Shown here one piece after another: positions 45,772-59,762 of a DNA stretch of 64,000 nucleotides. Location: NCBI GenBank assembly GCA_002189035.1, contig NEEC01000023.1, forward strand, positions 620,001 to 684,000, read 5' to 3'. Made by a program: the position numbers and the translations under genes. The stretch's first letter is position 1. Each line of letters opens with the position of its first letter. A model generated the notes under the pieces. That model searched no databases. It was not told the origin of the DNA and saw nothing but the letters and a program-made list of their open reading frames with translations. This stretch comes from Utricularia gibba (lineage: Eukaryota > Streptophyta > Magnoliopsida > Lamiales > Lentibulariaceae).

Positions 45772-47486
45772 CTAGAGGCCGGGTGCGAAATCCACCCCGG
45801 TCGACGGCAGCCACGAGTTTCCTCCGATGAAGGCGGAGACCGTGAACCGGGACGCGTCTCCCATTCCGAGGACATGATATCCGGGCCAGGTGACCCGGCC
45901 GGCAGTCGACGCTCCGGCCCCCGTGTTGGCATACTCGGCATAGTACAGGGTTCTGTAAGTCGAGCTGCTGGCCCCCTGCCATTCCACCCAACCCTTCCTC
46001 GCGATCGCGCCGTCGATGTCGGTCGTCATGACTACGGACCTGGAGTAGGCCTTCCATGGTCTCCCGAGGTAGGAATTGTACCTGTTCTTGAGGGGCGCGA
46101 AATCGGAGCCGACGACGATCTTGCTGCCCTGCACCGAGAAACCCGTGTTTTGACCCGGGTCGCTCCGGCCGTGCGCTAAGATAGTATTGTACGCCCCTCC
46201 GGACCGGGGGCGACGGAGGACCAAGTTGCAACTTTGGAAGACCGCCGCGGCGTTGCCGAATATGAAATCAACTGTTCCTTGGATGTCGCATTCGCGGTAA
46301 AACTGTCGAAGCGAGTGCGCGTAGAGGGTGTCTTGGTACCCGGAAATGCTGCACCGGTAGATCACCGACCGATCGGAGATAACGGCTAGTGCAATAGCTT
46401 GGTGGTTTTCCGGTCCGGCCACGTTTTGAAACCCGATGTCCTTTGCGATGAACCCATCTCCAATAATCACTATCACATGCAACCAAGTTAGTGGCATGTG
46501 ACATGATAAAGACATAAATAAATAATAATAATAAAATCTTTTTTTATTTTATTTAGAAAAAAGGAGGCTGGTTTATGAACTTACTGAACGTTGCACTCCC
46601 ACGTAGAGAAGTGCCGCCGCCGACGCTGCTCCCGCTAGTTATGATCGTGTTGTATTTCCCGTCGCCGATCAACGTTATTCCATTTTTCTTAATCTTGATC
46701 TTCTCGTTGTAAACTCCGGCCTTGACGTATATCACGAATCGGCCGCCGGTGGCGGCGTTGAGCGCCTCCGTCACCGTCTTGAAGTTTCCACTTCCGTCTT
46801 TAGCAACGACGGCGTTCGCGCTCACCCCCGTGGCCTGTAGGAGTCTTCTATTTGCCGAAGACACCCATCCCGGAAATCCGTCGTCATGGGCACGGCGGCT
46901 CGCCGAAGTGCCATTCCCGGTGAATATTCCGGGGATATTAGTGTTCACCACGGCTAAGGCATTACTAACGAGCTGCGACAGGTATCCCATCTTCTCGTAT
47001 AATTTGGCCATGTGGGGATCGGACAAGCCATATGCTTCCGCCTCATCCTTACATGTTTCATGGAAGGTTATGGCCGCACTCAACCACGTCTGGATGTCGG
47101 CCTTGGCATCCTCCGGCGACTTCTGCACGGCGGCCAGCGCCTGGTTCAATCTCGCTAACGACATCTCCGTGAGCTCCCGGCACCAATCCACCGCTGCAAC
47201 CACATACCATTAATCAAATACATGTACCATTTTTTTTTGATAAAAGTGAACAGTGTTTAGCAGCAAATTTACCTGCGGGAGTAGTGACAAGAGAACCTGC
47301 TGCAGTGGAGCTGTTGAAGTAGTTGGAAGGCAAGCTAGTCTCATGGATGGCCTTCTGCAGTAGCGTTGATATGACATCCACAGAACTGGCCACCTCTTCG
47401 GTCTTCTGCACAGAAGCAGAGGAAAACGAGCAAAGGAGAGAAAGGGCTAAGAGGAGGACCAGAGCAGCTGCTGATGGATGAGGCAT
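45772..47486 (-). CDS. Pectinesterase/pectinesterase inhibitor (intact tandem copy)
   Basis: Three exons read leftwards: 47486-47273, 47193-46585 and 46469-45772; 1521 nt, 506 residues. Signal peptide MPHPSAAALVLLLALSLLC, then a PMEI-like pro-region (AIHETSLPSNYFNSS, DIQTWLSAAITFHETCKDE, LSQLVSNALAVVN), the subtilase processing motif NRRLL, and the catalytic domain from about residue 200. Catalytic blocks: SGYQDTLYAHSLRQFYREC, TVDFIFGNAAAVFQ and YLGRPWKAYSRSVV, which contain the expected Gln, Asp and Arg residues. It ends GGNSWLPSTGVDFAPGL. The enzyme removes methyl groups from cell-wall homogalacturonan. Compared with copy 1, the pro-region lacks the segment with the first two conserved cysteines. 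GC content of the exons is clearly higher than that of the surrounding DNA. Confidence 0.95.
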
Positions 47487-47544
47487 CTTTGCTATGTGCT
47501 GCGTTGCTTGTTTTGGTGGACGAGGAGGGACTATCGGCCACTCG

Positions 47545-47552
47545 TATTTATA
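47545..47552 (-). promoter_or_regulatory. TATA box of pectinesterase copy 2 (TATAAATA)
   Basis: Consensus TATAAATA on the minus strand, 59 bases before the start codon. Confidence 0.6.
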
Positions 47553-50362
47553 CATGGCGATCACTGTATCAGAAAGGGACTGAAGAAGACTCTGGCTGAT
47601 CCTTTGGTCGAAAGGGAAGTGCCCCAATTGAATTCAATGTGCCCTTAATGTCTCGCTTGGGAATGGATGGTGTGTGTTGCCTACCTAAACCGAAAGTCTG
47701 TCCTAAACCTACCAGACCTTCACAGAACCAATGAAGATAAGCGCCATTAATTCTACGCCTCGTGCAACCCTTTTCACTTCCACTTGTGTTTTGATTCAAA
47801 CTTTCCATTTCCTATTCATATCGTGTATGAATCTCGTTCTTTATAGAACATGAAATATTCGTCACAAATTTTGCAACCAAAAGTCGAAATACTACGACAA
47901 ATTACGTGAAATTCACCTCGATTCCTTGTTTTTACGACAAAATATAACATAATTAAATCCATCGTATTTCAAATAAAATTCATGAATCGTGTTTCATTTT
48001 AAATCATATAATTAAAAAAATTTTAAAAATTTTGTATTCACACCCCCGGTTTGTGGGGTGGTTGGCACACATTAATCACACTGTAGCCCCATACACATGA
48101 TAACGTGTGTAAGTGGTATGGATAAAGTCCTCGTGCGTGCGGGCAGCATGCCTGGATACGTACGGCTTACCCGAATCCAGAAAAGGAGTACATCGTCCCA
48201 TACAAATCAACACGTTTTTATTCGAAGGATATCTATGCTAACTAGTTTTTTAAACTACCTATCGATTTAAACTATCGAATATTTTGATTTCTTGTATACG
48301 TATTCATGGATCCATTTTGGTTCGCGGTTTTTTTCTATTAAAAAATAATGGCCATCATTATAAGGTATATGTACTTATAATATTAAGTCATGGATGTTAC
48401 ATCTTACTGGCCATGACCAGTGGCCAAAGATGACGACAAAGAAAGGTATGGCACCGTGACCTCAAAAATTAATAACGAATATGTTTTTTTAGGGAAGGGG
48501 TTTCCCACAGGGACGAGGAACTCCATCCACAACATGGATTCGATTGCTTTTTGTGCTCCAAGTGTACGATACTTGGCGAAAGGCAGCAGCCGCAGCATTA
48601 TTGGTGGGTGGGATAACAAGTCCTAGTGCCAAAAGACAGGCAACAAGTCTAGAACTCATTCATTGGCATCGTGGATATTGGAGATACCAAGAGCTCGAGC
48701 CCAAATTATGTTGCTTACAAGATGATATTGTTGAAATTAAATATTCGATAGATTGGATGATCGCACTTAAAGTTTAAATACATAATAAACATATATCATG
48801 TTAAAAAATTAAACCTAATCAATTATTTGTAATTCATAATTTTAAACGTTCGTGGTTTGGAAAAATTGTCATGTGAAGACAAAAATTGGATGCAGCAACC
48901 CCGGCGGGTGACTACTTGGAACCGTTCGAAAGAAACGCTAGGAAAAGGCGTACAATACAATAAAAATAATGCCGTGATGAAGCAACCGTACTAGAGAATA
49001 AGAGCGGAGAAGAGGGAAGGGAAATGGGCGCCTGAGGCGACGCCACTTGGGGCCAAGGAAATGCGGACAAGGACTCCGGATAGCCGGTGGGTCGGGCGCA
49101 TCAGCTGAGGACGACGGAGCGAGGGCCACCGGGAGTCAAACCGCCATCCACATCAATACTCTGCATGGTTGCATGATGGCGGCCCTTCAACTTCCCAATC
49201 CACAGCCTTACAAACCCCCTCCCACCACAAAACCACAAGAATTTCATGGCAGCAGAAGAATGACCGGAGCTGGAGTAAAGCAGGATCTTTTTCGAGTCCC
49301 TTGCACGCGAGACCCATCTGTTCCGGACACGGTGTCCGGTGTTAGAACCACAGGGGCCGAAGTGAAGGTCAGTCCTCTGTCAAGCTTGTGGCTCAGCTTC
49401 TCCAAGGTGATGGAAGCATAGTTTAATTAGTGGACACGATCAAGAGGGGTAGTTTAGTCATCTACACATTAAAATATTTTAATATATAAAATATCTTCGT
49501 GAAATTAAAATAATCGTAAAAATCTGTAGCCATGAAAAAAAATATATGTAAAATTGTGCTCAGGACAAAAACCGGGGCGAGGCTGATTGTAATAGGACGA
49601 CTTTTTTATGTTCTCTAGTTGATGGTTCGGAATCAACTGCGTCTATGGAGATCAACATCCTCAATTTTTTTTAATATCTGAATAAAAAATTAGATTTATT
49701 GAGATAATTAATTAGTTATAGATGTGACATTAGTTAAAAACATTAAAAATATATGATTTTTAGCTCGTGTTTGGAATCAATAGTTTAAAAAATGTTTAAT
49801 CCATTCAGTTTAGGTGTGGGTTTGATTGAATTCATTATTAAAAAAATTCAATAATTAGATTAAATTTTTATCTGCAATAGTTAGATTAAATTAAATATAC
49901 TATAAAAGCTTAAAATTATATAAAAATATTGTACATAAAACATAATTAAAATGTATATTTGATCATTAAAGACTTTTTTGTTTTTAAAAATTAATAATAC
50001 ATATTCTATTAATTTTTTTAGAATACTTAATGAATTAACTAGTCACTCGTATGAATTTAAACTATTGAATATATTGGTTGCTCATATATATGTGCATTTT
50101 TACCTCATGAATTTTATTTTTTCTAATAATTTTGACGATTAACAGGTAATTTTTTGGGAATTTTTATTTTTTTCGATTTCAAATAGTTTAGATTTCATTT
50201 CCATAGTATTAAAAAGCAAAGAAAACAAAAAAAAATAAGTTTTCAACATAATTTAAAATTAAAATCATGGATTATAAAAGATGACGCCGGATCCAATCTA
50301 AAACATGGACAATTCAGATTGAATCGTGTTTAAGACAGTGTTTGAAGGTGTCTCGTGGGCCC

Positions 50363-51140
50363 AGTCAATTTACGTAATAAAAGGGATGTATTACCTTACC
50401 TGATGACGGTGACACCCAGGTTCCGTCAGCAGTCAGCCATCTCATCCATGCACACTATTTCCCGGGCCCCCGCGTGCGGAATCTCTCTTTACTGATGACG
50501 TCACTGATCGATTTTAGGGCAGCCCGTCAGGCCCAATAACTGTCCGTGACATTAGGAAGGGTCTGGCCCATGGGAAACATGGGTCAGTATCGGGCCAGCA
50601 TTTACAGGCCTGTGACCTGTTGTCGTGTGCAGTACGCTGGGGCGATCGACCGTCGACGGAGGACATGCAAGGGGTCTGAGAGATGATTACACGTGAGCTT
50701 GAGCGCGGTGATGCTCGTGTGTAGATTGGGGAAGCTGCTAATACTCCTTGGTAAGCAGATGTCCCACCGTTCTCTATCTCCGGTCGGAATTTTGAAGGCT
50801 TGGTAATTCAGGACATCGCCGGAGCTTGTGATGCGGAACGGAGTGCAGGTAATTCAGCACCTGCATTACACAGAAATGCGTGATCTGCACAATCTTGGGA
50901 AAATCCTGTGGAAATACCACCTCTCTTGTTCCGCAGCAGAATTTGAGGACAAATCTTAGAAACCGTGAGTCCAGAGAGTAAAACAGGCTACGGACGAAAC
51001 AGCCAAAGTTCATCAAGATAGCAGGTTTCTGTGTTCTAAAAACGGATAAGATGAAGGATCGGTGACGCCATCTGCGCCAACTGGCAACTGCTCGAGAGCG
51101 CTGACCTGAAATTTCATATCATCTCTCTCTCACTTTGACC
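50363..51140. promoter_or_regulatory. Two W-boxes upstream of NPR1-like gene
   Basis: TTGACT on the minus strand at 50363-50368 and TTGACC on the plus strand at 51135-51140. The second lies 157 bases before the start codon. W-boxes (TTGACY) bind WRKY factors and are known to be needed for Arabidopsis NPR1 expression. The words are short and could occur by chance. Confidence 0.4.
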
Positions 51141-51270
51141 TCAAATTCTCTCTCTAGACTAGAAGAACAAGGCTTGCGATGATTGGAATTTACTGTTCCG
51201 CAATGAATTGATTTTTCAAACCTACAGATTACATGCGGTTTTAGGTCGTGATTATTGTTGGTAGAGGAAT

Positions 51271-51291
51271 TGGTGGTGGTGGTGGTGGTGG
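51271..51291. repeat. (TGG)7 microsatellite in leader
   Basis: Seven TGG units end five bases before the NPR1-like start codon. The frame is open through the repeat, but no upstream ATG is in frame, so it should be untranslated. Confidence 0.85.
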
Positions 51292-51296
51292 AGGAG

Positions 51297-53250
51297 ATGG
51301 ATACCAGAACAGCTTTCTCCGATTCCAATGACGTAAGCGGCGGAAGTACCACAAGCGCCTGCTGCGATATCCGACTCGAGGTAACCATTCCTCCGCCACC
51401 GCCTATCGCGCCGACGATCGTGGCGATCGATCGTCTCTCCGAGAATCTTAGATCGATATTCTTCGACAATCCGCAGCCGGCAGAGTTTGATTTCTTCGCC
51501 GACGCGCGGTTGGTTGTGGAATCCGGCAGGGAGGTGCCGGTGCATCGTTGTATACTTTCGGCGAGAAGCGCCTTCTTCAAGAACTTGTTTACCAGTAAAG
51601 AGAGGAACGCGAAAGTGGATCTCAAGGAGATAATGAACAATCGGCAAGTAGGATACGATTCTTTGATGACGGTTCTTGGTTTCATCTACAGCGGCAAAAT
51701 TCGGGCTCCGCCGATGAATGTTTGTATTTGTATGGATGATCAGTGCTCCCATTTGGCTTGTAGGCCTGCGATTTCCTTCATGGTCGAGGTGTTGTACGCC
51801 TCCTCCGTGTTTCAGATCAATGAATTGGTTTATGAGTTTCAGGTATGTCCCCTGCGTTTTCTGTTTCCCAGTAACTTCACCCTTACCGCAACTCATGTTT
51901 TTTGCAGAGGAATCTGTTGAATGTTCTTGACAAAGCTATACCAGATGACTTGTTAATGGTTCTATCAGTTGCAAACATCTGCAGCACTGAATGTGGATCC
52001 TTGCTCGATAGGACAATTGACATCGTTTCTAGATCTGATCTTGACATCATTACACTCGATAAAGCATTGCCTCAGCTCCTTGTAGAACAGATTAGGAAGA
52101 TGAGGACAAATCTTGGTATCGCATTTCCGGAAACCAACCATTTTCCTGATAAACATGTTAAGTGGATTCACAGAGCTTTGGACTCTGATGATGTTGAGTT
52201 AGTGAGGTTGCTGCTTAAAGAGGAGCATACTGATCTAGACGATGCACATGCACTACACTATGCTGTGTCTTACTGTGACTCGAAAACGACAACAGAGCTT
52301 CTTGATCTTGCCATTGCGGATGTTAATCACAGGAATCCCAGGGGGCATTCTGTTCTTCATGTTGCCGCAATGAGGAAAGACCCAAAAATCATAGTATCAT
52401 TGCTGATCAAAGGAGCTAGACCATCTGATCTCACTTCGGATGGAAGGAAAGCTGTTCAGATTGCTAGGAGACTTACAAGACCAATTGATTATTACAAGAA
52501 CTCCAATAATGGAAAAGCCACTCCAAAGGATAGGCTGTGCATTGAAATTCTGGAACAAGCCGAGAGAAGAGAGCCCTTATTGGGTCAAGCTTCAGTCTCT
52601 CTTGCTATGGCTTGTGATGATTTAAGAACAAAGCTTCTTTATCTTGAAAATAGAGGTAGTATTTATACTAAGTTTAGCTTTGGTCCCATGTTATAACTTA
52701 ATTGATATCATGAACTGAACTTACAGTTGCATTAGCGAAGCTTCTCTTCCCCATGGAAGCAAAAGTTGCCATGGATATTGCTCAGGTTGATGAAACCTCA
52801 GAGTTCAAGTTGATCGACAGGAATTTCGTTAGTTCGAAGGGAACATCACTTGATTTAAACCAGGCGCCATTCAGGATTCAAGAGGAACATCTGAATAGGC
52901 TGAAAGCGCTCTCAAGAGTTGGTATAAACAATACTGATTCTCACAACACATAAAGGTTCATCACACTACATTTTACTAACCTACATAACTGCTCTGTATC
53001 TGCAGTAGACCTGGGAAAGCAGTTCTTCCCTCGATGTTCAGTTGTATTGAATAAGATCATGGACCGGGAAGACTATCCCGTGATTGCAGAAACCGATGAA
53101 TGCCCTTTGAAGCGGAAGCGGCGAATGGAAATTCAGGAAGATTTCAGCAAGGCTTTTACAGAAGATAAGAAAGAATTCGATCGTATACTCAACTTACCAT
53201 CCTCTTCCTCCTCTTCATCTGCTGGGAAGATGAAGGAAAGAATGTGGTAA
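51297..53250 (+). CDS. NPR1: NPR1-like salicylic-acid regulatory protein (BTB-ankyrin)
   Basis: Four exons: 51297-51842, 51908-52655, 52727-52921 and 53006-53250; 1734 nt, 577 residues, with the four-exon layout of NPR1 genes. BTB/POZ domain at about 62-190 (FFADARLVVESGREVPVHRCILSAR, in part), C2HC zinc motif CICMDDQCSHLACRP, ankyrin repeats at about 255-370 (DDAHALHYAVSYCDS, RGHSVLHVAAMRKDP), then the NPR1-like C-terminal domain (VALAKLLFPMEAKVAMDIAQ, LNRLKALSRVVDLGKQFFPRC). The C-terminus has a basic LKRKRR signal and MEIQEDFSKAF, which place it with NPR1 more than NPR3/4 or BOP. The protein senses salicylic acid and acts with TGA factors in nucleus and cytosol. It contains a DLNQAP motif (DLNxxP type). 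The position of Arabidopsis Cys156 is Ser here. Confidence 0.92.
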
Positions 53251-53522
53251 GCACCCATTCTGTTAGTCAATTACTCAGCAGGGAGCTGCTGGTGAGTTAG
53301 TTAAGGAAATCCTACTCATCTTTTGAATTTGCGTTATAGATGGAAGCATTCCCACTTTCTCATAATTTTGAAGAATATTAATTGAATTTAAAATTTCAAT
53401 GAAATTTCATGTAATTTTCATTGTGCCCGGTAGTAAACTCATTGCAGTGGACTAGTAACTAAAATGCAGAGTTCGAAGAGTTCAGAACTTAAGTGGCCAA
53501 AAGGTTCATTGAGCGCAGTCAG

Positions 53523-54946
53523 TTACCTGTTCCCATCCTGTGGGTGCTTCAAGCTCTGAAGGTTTAGCAGCAGCTCACCAGAGTCCAAGTAAACCTTGTT
53601 ACTTGAACTCATCACAAGGTGAGAAATGTCTCTTGATGCTTCAATCCGCCTCAGCGTGATAAACGCGGGGTTGTTTGCGATGGCCTGACCGATCAGCTGT
53701 GCGCTCTTAGCCTCACCCTGTGTGCAAAGCATGGAATGCATAAGGTGCATGATAGCTCAATTTTTCGACCTTTAACGGGAGGAACAAGCACGAAAACAGT
53801 GTGTAATGTCTCAGGTGGTATTTACCTGGGCTCTGATTATAGCACTTTTTTTGTCTTGTTCAGCCTTTTCAACGACAAATTTTGCCCTTTCAGCCTCTTG
53901 TGCAGCAACCTGTTTAGCCTCGATTGCAGCGGTGAACTCCCTCCCGAACGTCAGGCTTGTGATGGAAACATCATCCAGTGCAATGTTGAAGTTCATGGCT
54001 CTCTCAGTCAGTATTCTCCGTATTTCCCTGCTAACATTCTGCACATAACAAACAGAAGCCGAGGTTAAGTTGTAAAACCTACCCGAAAACAATCAATTTA
54101 AACTCAGGTTCCTATGCATTCCTCATCCACGCGATGCAAGTTCTTGAACTTTCTAGGGGAAATGTTCCATGTGTTACCTCTCTCTGGGTGATAAGTTGGC
54201 TGGCATTGTACTGTGCCACCACAGCCTTCAGGGTCTCATGAATGATAGACGGCAGAACCCTTTCGTTGTAGTTTTCGCCAAGAGTTCTGTAAATAGTTGG
54301 TAACTGATCTGGCACGGGGCGTGTAAGCACCCGAAGAGCAATTTTCACCTGCAGGAGTATGCACTTGTAAATTCATATCGGAATTGAAATGTACTCCTGG
54401 GGAACTATATAATGCTACACCTTCAAGGTACCACAAATAATGACAATCACAAAAGTTATTTGTAGCAATTTTCAAGCCCATCATTAACTTGTGGTTGGGT
54501 GTTCAAATAGAGGGGTTTACCATCTGTAGATCACGACTTCCCGAAGTGCTCTCCACAAGATGAGGACGTGCCCGAACATCATAAATCACAGGTCTCTCGA
54601 ACCATGGAATCATAAAATGTGTTCCTTCAGGATACACCTGAGTCATGTTCAATGGCATTGCTACAATAAGCATGCATATACACAGAAAGAAAATGGGAAA
54701 AGGTGGCCACCAAATAGGACAGCAGAGGGAAGAAGATGATTTAGTCCACTTTTATGAAAAGAAGCAACACAAAACCTTATTTTTTATGCCTCCAATGCGG
54801 TTGAACACAATGGCCCTGTGACCACCCTCAACATTGTAGAGACTGTTGCCCAGCCCATAAATACCAAGCCCAGCAACAACTCCCACCTTAATCAGGGCAG
54901 AAATGGCTCCACCAACTGGTAACTTGGGAATATTGCCAGGGTTCAT
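53523..54946 (-). CDS. Prohibitin, type II (PHB1/2/6-like), mitochondrial
   Basis: Five exons read leftwards: 54946-54776, 54637-54521, 54348-54178, 54038-53826 and 53717-53523; 867 nt, 288 residues. It starts [14 protein letters not shown]; an ATG four codons upstream (MKLQ) is also in frame, but the shorter form fits the family. One N-terminal membrane segment ([16 protein letters not shown]), then [31 protein letters not shown] and [16 protein letters not shown] of the prohibitin/SPFH domain. A C-terminal coiled coil follows ([22 protein letters not shown], in part, and [13 protein letters not shown]). Type I and II prohibitins form a ring complex in the mitochondrial inner membrane that supports cristae and protease regulation. 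It is divergent from the SDR gene. Confidence 0.95.
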
Positions 54947-55599
54947 TTGCAGCTTCAATAGCTCTGGTCATGAATACATTACAGCCATATCAGATAAAGA
55001 AACTCATCTCAAACTCCCAAACAGCAGCAAGTTACTCAATGTCAAAATTGCAGCAACGAAAAGTTATCATACTAACACTCGGCCACCTTTTCCCAGCAAT
55101 ATGAATATGGAAACCTGACAAACGACAGCCAGTGTTTATAATTTCTACAACAAAATTGCCCCACAACTTCTCTCCGACGCCCAGATTCTCTCGCTTACAA
55201 ATCATCAAACTCAATTAGGTTAATGTATGAATCCCAAATAACAAATTGACCTTAGAATCAAAGCCCAAACATGGCACAAGAAAAACGAAATCGATCCTCA
55301 AATAGTAAAATCCGAAACCTTGCTAATGGGAGATGAAAATGCATTGCTATCCACATACCTTTGAAACACCAAATTCAGGTTTGGCAAGGAGAGGATCAAC
55401 GGATGTTGAAGATGAATTACCAACCCTGCTACCGGGTTTCAATTTTCGGTTCTGGCTTGCGAAAGGGTTTAGGGTTTACGCTTTCCCTCGGCTGGTTTTA
55501 GCTTTGGGCCCATAATTGAAGCGGACTCATTGGCCCGCTAAATAAATGCTGTCGTTACTGAATATGTACCACATTTTGGGTAGAGATACCTTTTATCCA
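54947..55599. promoter_or_regulatory. Bidirectional promoter prohibitin / SDR
   Basis: The starts of the prohibitin (-) and SDR (+) genes are 653 bases apart. Near 55465-55478 the plus strand reads GGGTTTAGGGTTTA, so the minus strand has a telo-box (AAACCCTAA). A palindromic TGGGCCCA lies at 55505-55512. Telo-boxes together with site II elements are typical for plant housekeeping genes, including ribosomal and mitochondrial ones, which fits prohibitin. The left part is probably the prohibitin leader, perhaps with an intron. Confidence 0.6.
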
Positions 55600-56364
55600 A
55601 TGGCGATGCTGCTACAAGACAGAGTGGCCATAGTCACCGGTGCGTCGCGGGGAATCGGCCGCGGCATTGCCCTTCATTTGGCCACCCTTGGAGCAAGGGT
55701 AGTCGTCAATTACACCTCCAACGCTGCTGAGGCTGATCTTGTGGTCGCCCAAATCAATGCCGGAGAAGAATCACGCGCCATCGCCGTCCGGGCAGATATC
55801 TCCGATGAGGCCCAGGTGAAAGCACTCTTCGATGTGGCGGAGTCATTCTTCGGTTCCCCCGTGAACATTTTAGTAAACTCCGCTGGTGTAGTCGACGCCA
55901 AATACCCTTCCCTGGCCCACACAAGTATCGAAGATTTCGACTCAGTCTTCGGAATCAATACCCGCGGCGCGTTCCTGTGCTGCCGGGAGGCGTCGAACAG
56001 GATCAAGAAAGGCGGGGGAGGGAGAATTATATGCGTGACATCATCCTCGGTGGCGTCGCTGAAACTAAATATGGCGGCGTACGCGGCGTCGAAGGCGGCG
56101 GTAGAGACGATGGTCAAAATTTTGGCCAAGGAGCTGAAGGGGACGGGGATAACTGCGAATTGCGTCGCTCCGGGGCCTATCGCGACTGATATGTTCTACG
56201 CCGGCGAGGGAAGGCAGGAGGCAGAGAAGGCGGCGGTGGCGGCGAGTCCCCTGGGAAGGATGGGGACGGTGGACGACGTCGCGCCGCTAGTTGGCTTCTT
56301 GGCCGGCGATTCTGCTGAATGGGTCAACGGGCAGATTATACGTGTCAATGGTGGATACGTCTAA
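55600..56364 (+). CDS. SDR family NADPH-dependent aldehyde reductase-like
   Basis: Single exon, 254 residues from the ATG at 55600; an upstream in-frame ATG at 55546 would add 18 residues. Rossmann fold with TGASRGIGRGIA (cofactor site), NILVNSAGV, the catalytic Ser in ICVTSSSVASLK, and Tyr-x3-Lys in MAAYAASKAAVET. The family glycine-proline step NCVAPGPIATDMF and the end WVNGQIIRVNGGYV are normal for classical SDRs. The best likeness I recall is the Arabidopsis At3g03980/At3g04000 group, which reduces reactive aldehydes with NADPH; whether it is plastid-located cannot be decided since no clear transit peptide is visible. Exons are GC-rich compared with flanks. Confidence 0.92.
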   Translation: MAMLLQDRVAIVTGASRGIGRGIALHLATLGARVVVNYTSNAAEADLVVAQINAGEESRAIAVRADISDEAQVKALFDVAESFFGSPVNILVNSAGVVDAKYPSLAHTSIEDFDSVFGINTRGAFLCCREASNRIKKGGGGRIICVTSSSVASLKLNMAAYAASKAAVETMVKILAKELKGTGITANCVAPGPIATDMFYAGEGRQEAEKAAVAASPLGRMGTVDDVAPLVGFLAGDSAEWVNGQIIRVNGGYV

Positions 56365-57418
56365 ACTGGGGTCCGTTTGCAACTTTTTCTACCCACGTCT
56401 CTTATTTATGTCACATTTGAATAATATTATAATAATGCGACATCCGTTTGTCTAAGTGCATTAAATTAATTAATTTTCATATTATATTATTGATCCACAT
56501 TATTTCAATCAAATGATTATTACCATTTGGATAAAATTAATAATTTGATACAAATATCATCAAATGTTTTTTAAAATTAGAATTCAATAAAATTATAATG
56601 AGTAGGGCCCATTTCGTTATATGTATAATTTTTTTAATATTAGATTTGTCGGTTTCACTAAAAAAAACTTATTTTTTTAAAATAATTTAAAAATGTGTAA
56701 ATTAGATGGACGAAGGGGGAGCAGAGGATGAAGTGAATATCAAGTCCACGCGCCGGCGAGCAATCTAGGGAATTGTTGGAAGCCATTATTCTCGCCCGGG
56801 GATGTCTGAAACCTGATTCTCTCTTTGTTTCCCTATATACATTCCCCTTTTCTCTCTTTGGGTTTTCAAAAATCCAAACTTTTCTCCCCACCGGCTTCTC
56901 TCTCTCTCGCTTTTTTTTTTTCCATTTTTGAATTTTTGTTTGGATGGATTGTGCTGAGCGCCTCTCTCTCAGGTTGTTGACGGTGTTTTCATGTGTCGGA
57001 ATTTGTTGTTATATGCCTCTTCGCGGTGGACAATTTTGAATGTGCGATGTGGTTTTTTAAATTGTCACCTGACCTACTTGCATTGAAGGGATTGTTGGAG
57101 AATTTTGTTGTCTGTTCATTGTTTATGAATTTTCTTGTCTAGGGATTATGTTGAATTGTTTAATGTGCTCATTTGGTCATTTATGCTGTGCGCTGTTTTC
57201 CGACGTGTCTAAGGCTTTCAAGAAAATCACATTTTGTTTCTAAGTTTGACGAAGAATGTGGTTGTGGGTTGTGGGTCTGCATAGTTTCTGGCGATATGCT
57301 ACTTATGCTTTGTGGGATTTTGTTACATTTAACTCTCTAATCCCTGTAGTTCTTTCATTTGCGTCAGGTTTTGATTTGCAATTATCTTGAAGACAAGTTT
57401 TTGGAGAGTTTTTGGCAA
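56365..57418. other. Spacer and leader of DEAD-box gene
   Basis: 56365-56700 is AT-rich and holds the SDR 3' UTR. From about 56800 a pyrimidine-rich stretch (CTCTCT runs near 56895-56920) fits a transcription start. A CAG acceptor at about 57366 suggests a leader intron of about 400 bases starting after CTCTCTCAG near 56970. No further gene. Confidence 0.45.

Positions 57419-59762
<2,344 letters not shown>

Larger units (their letters stand above)
47487..51296. other. Long intergenic region, no supported gene
   Basis: 3.8 kb. The left end is the promoter of the second pectinesterase copy. 47800-48400 and 49430-50300 are AT-rich. 48400-49430 has better composition and holds an open frame of 124 codons at 49047-49421 (+) and one of 71 codons at 48404-48619 (-); neither resembles a known family. 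50350-51296 is the probable NPR1-like promoter and leader, with several GGCCCA/TGGGCC words at 50530-50600. Confidence 0.45.

Noticed and set aside
45692..46231. 179-codon minus-strand frame overlapping the second pectinesterase
   Set aside because: Different frame of the same GC-rich exon; the pectinesterase frame carries all catalytic motifs.
49047..49421. 124-codon plus-strand frame
   Set aside because: Moderate composition but no recognisable domain, no splice partners, no similar copy in the window; kept only as a remark in the intergenic entry.
51252..51896. 214-codon open frame on the minus strand
   Set aside because: Lies opposite the first NPR1-like exon and ends in His repeats that mirror the TGG microsatellite.
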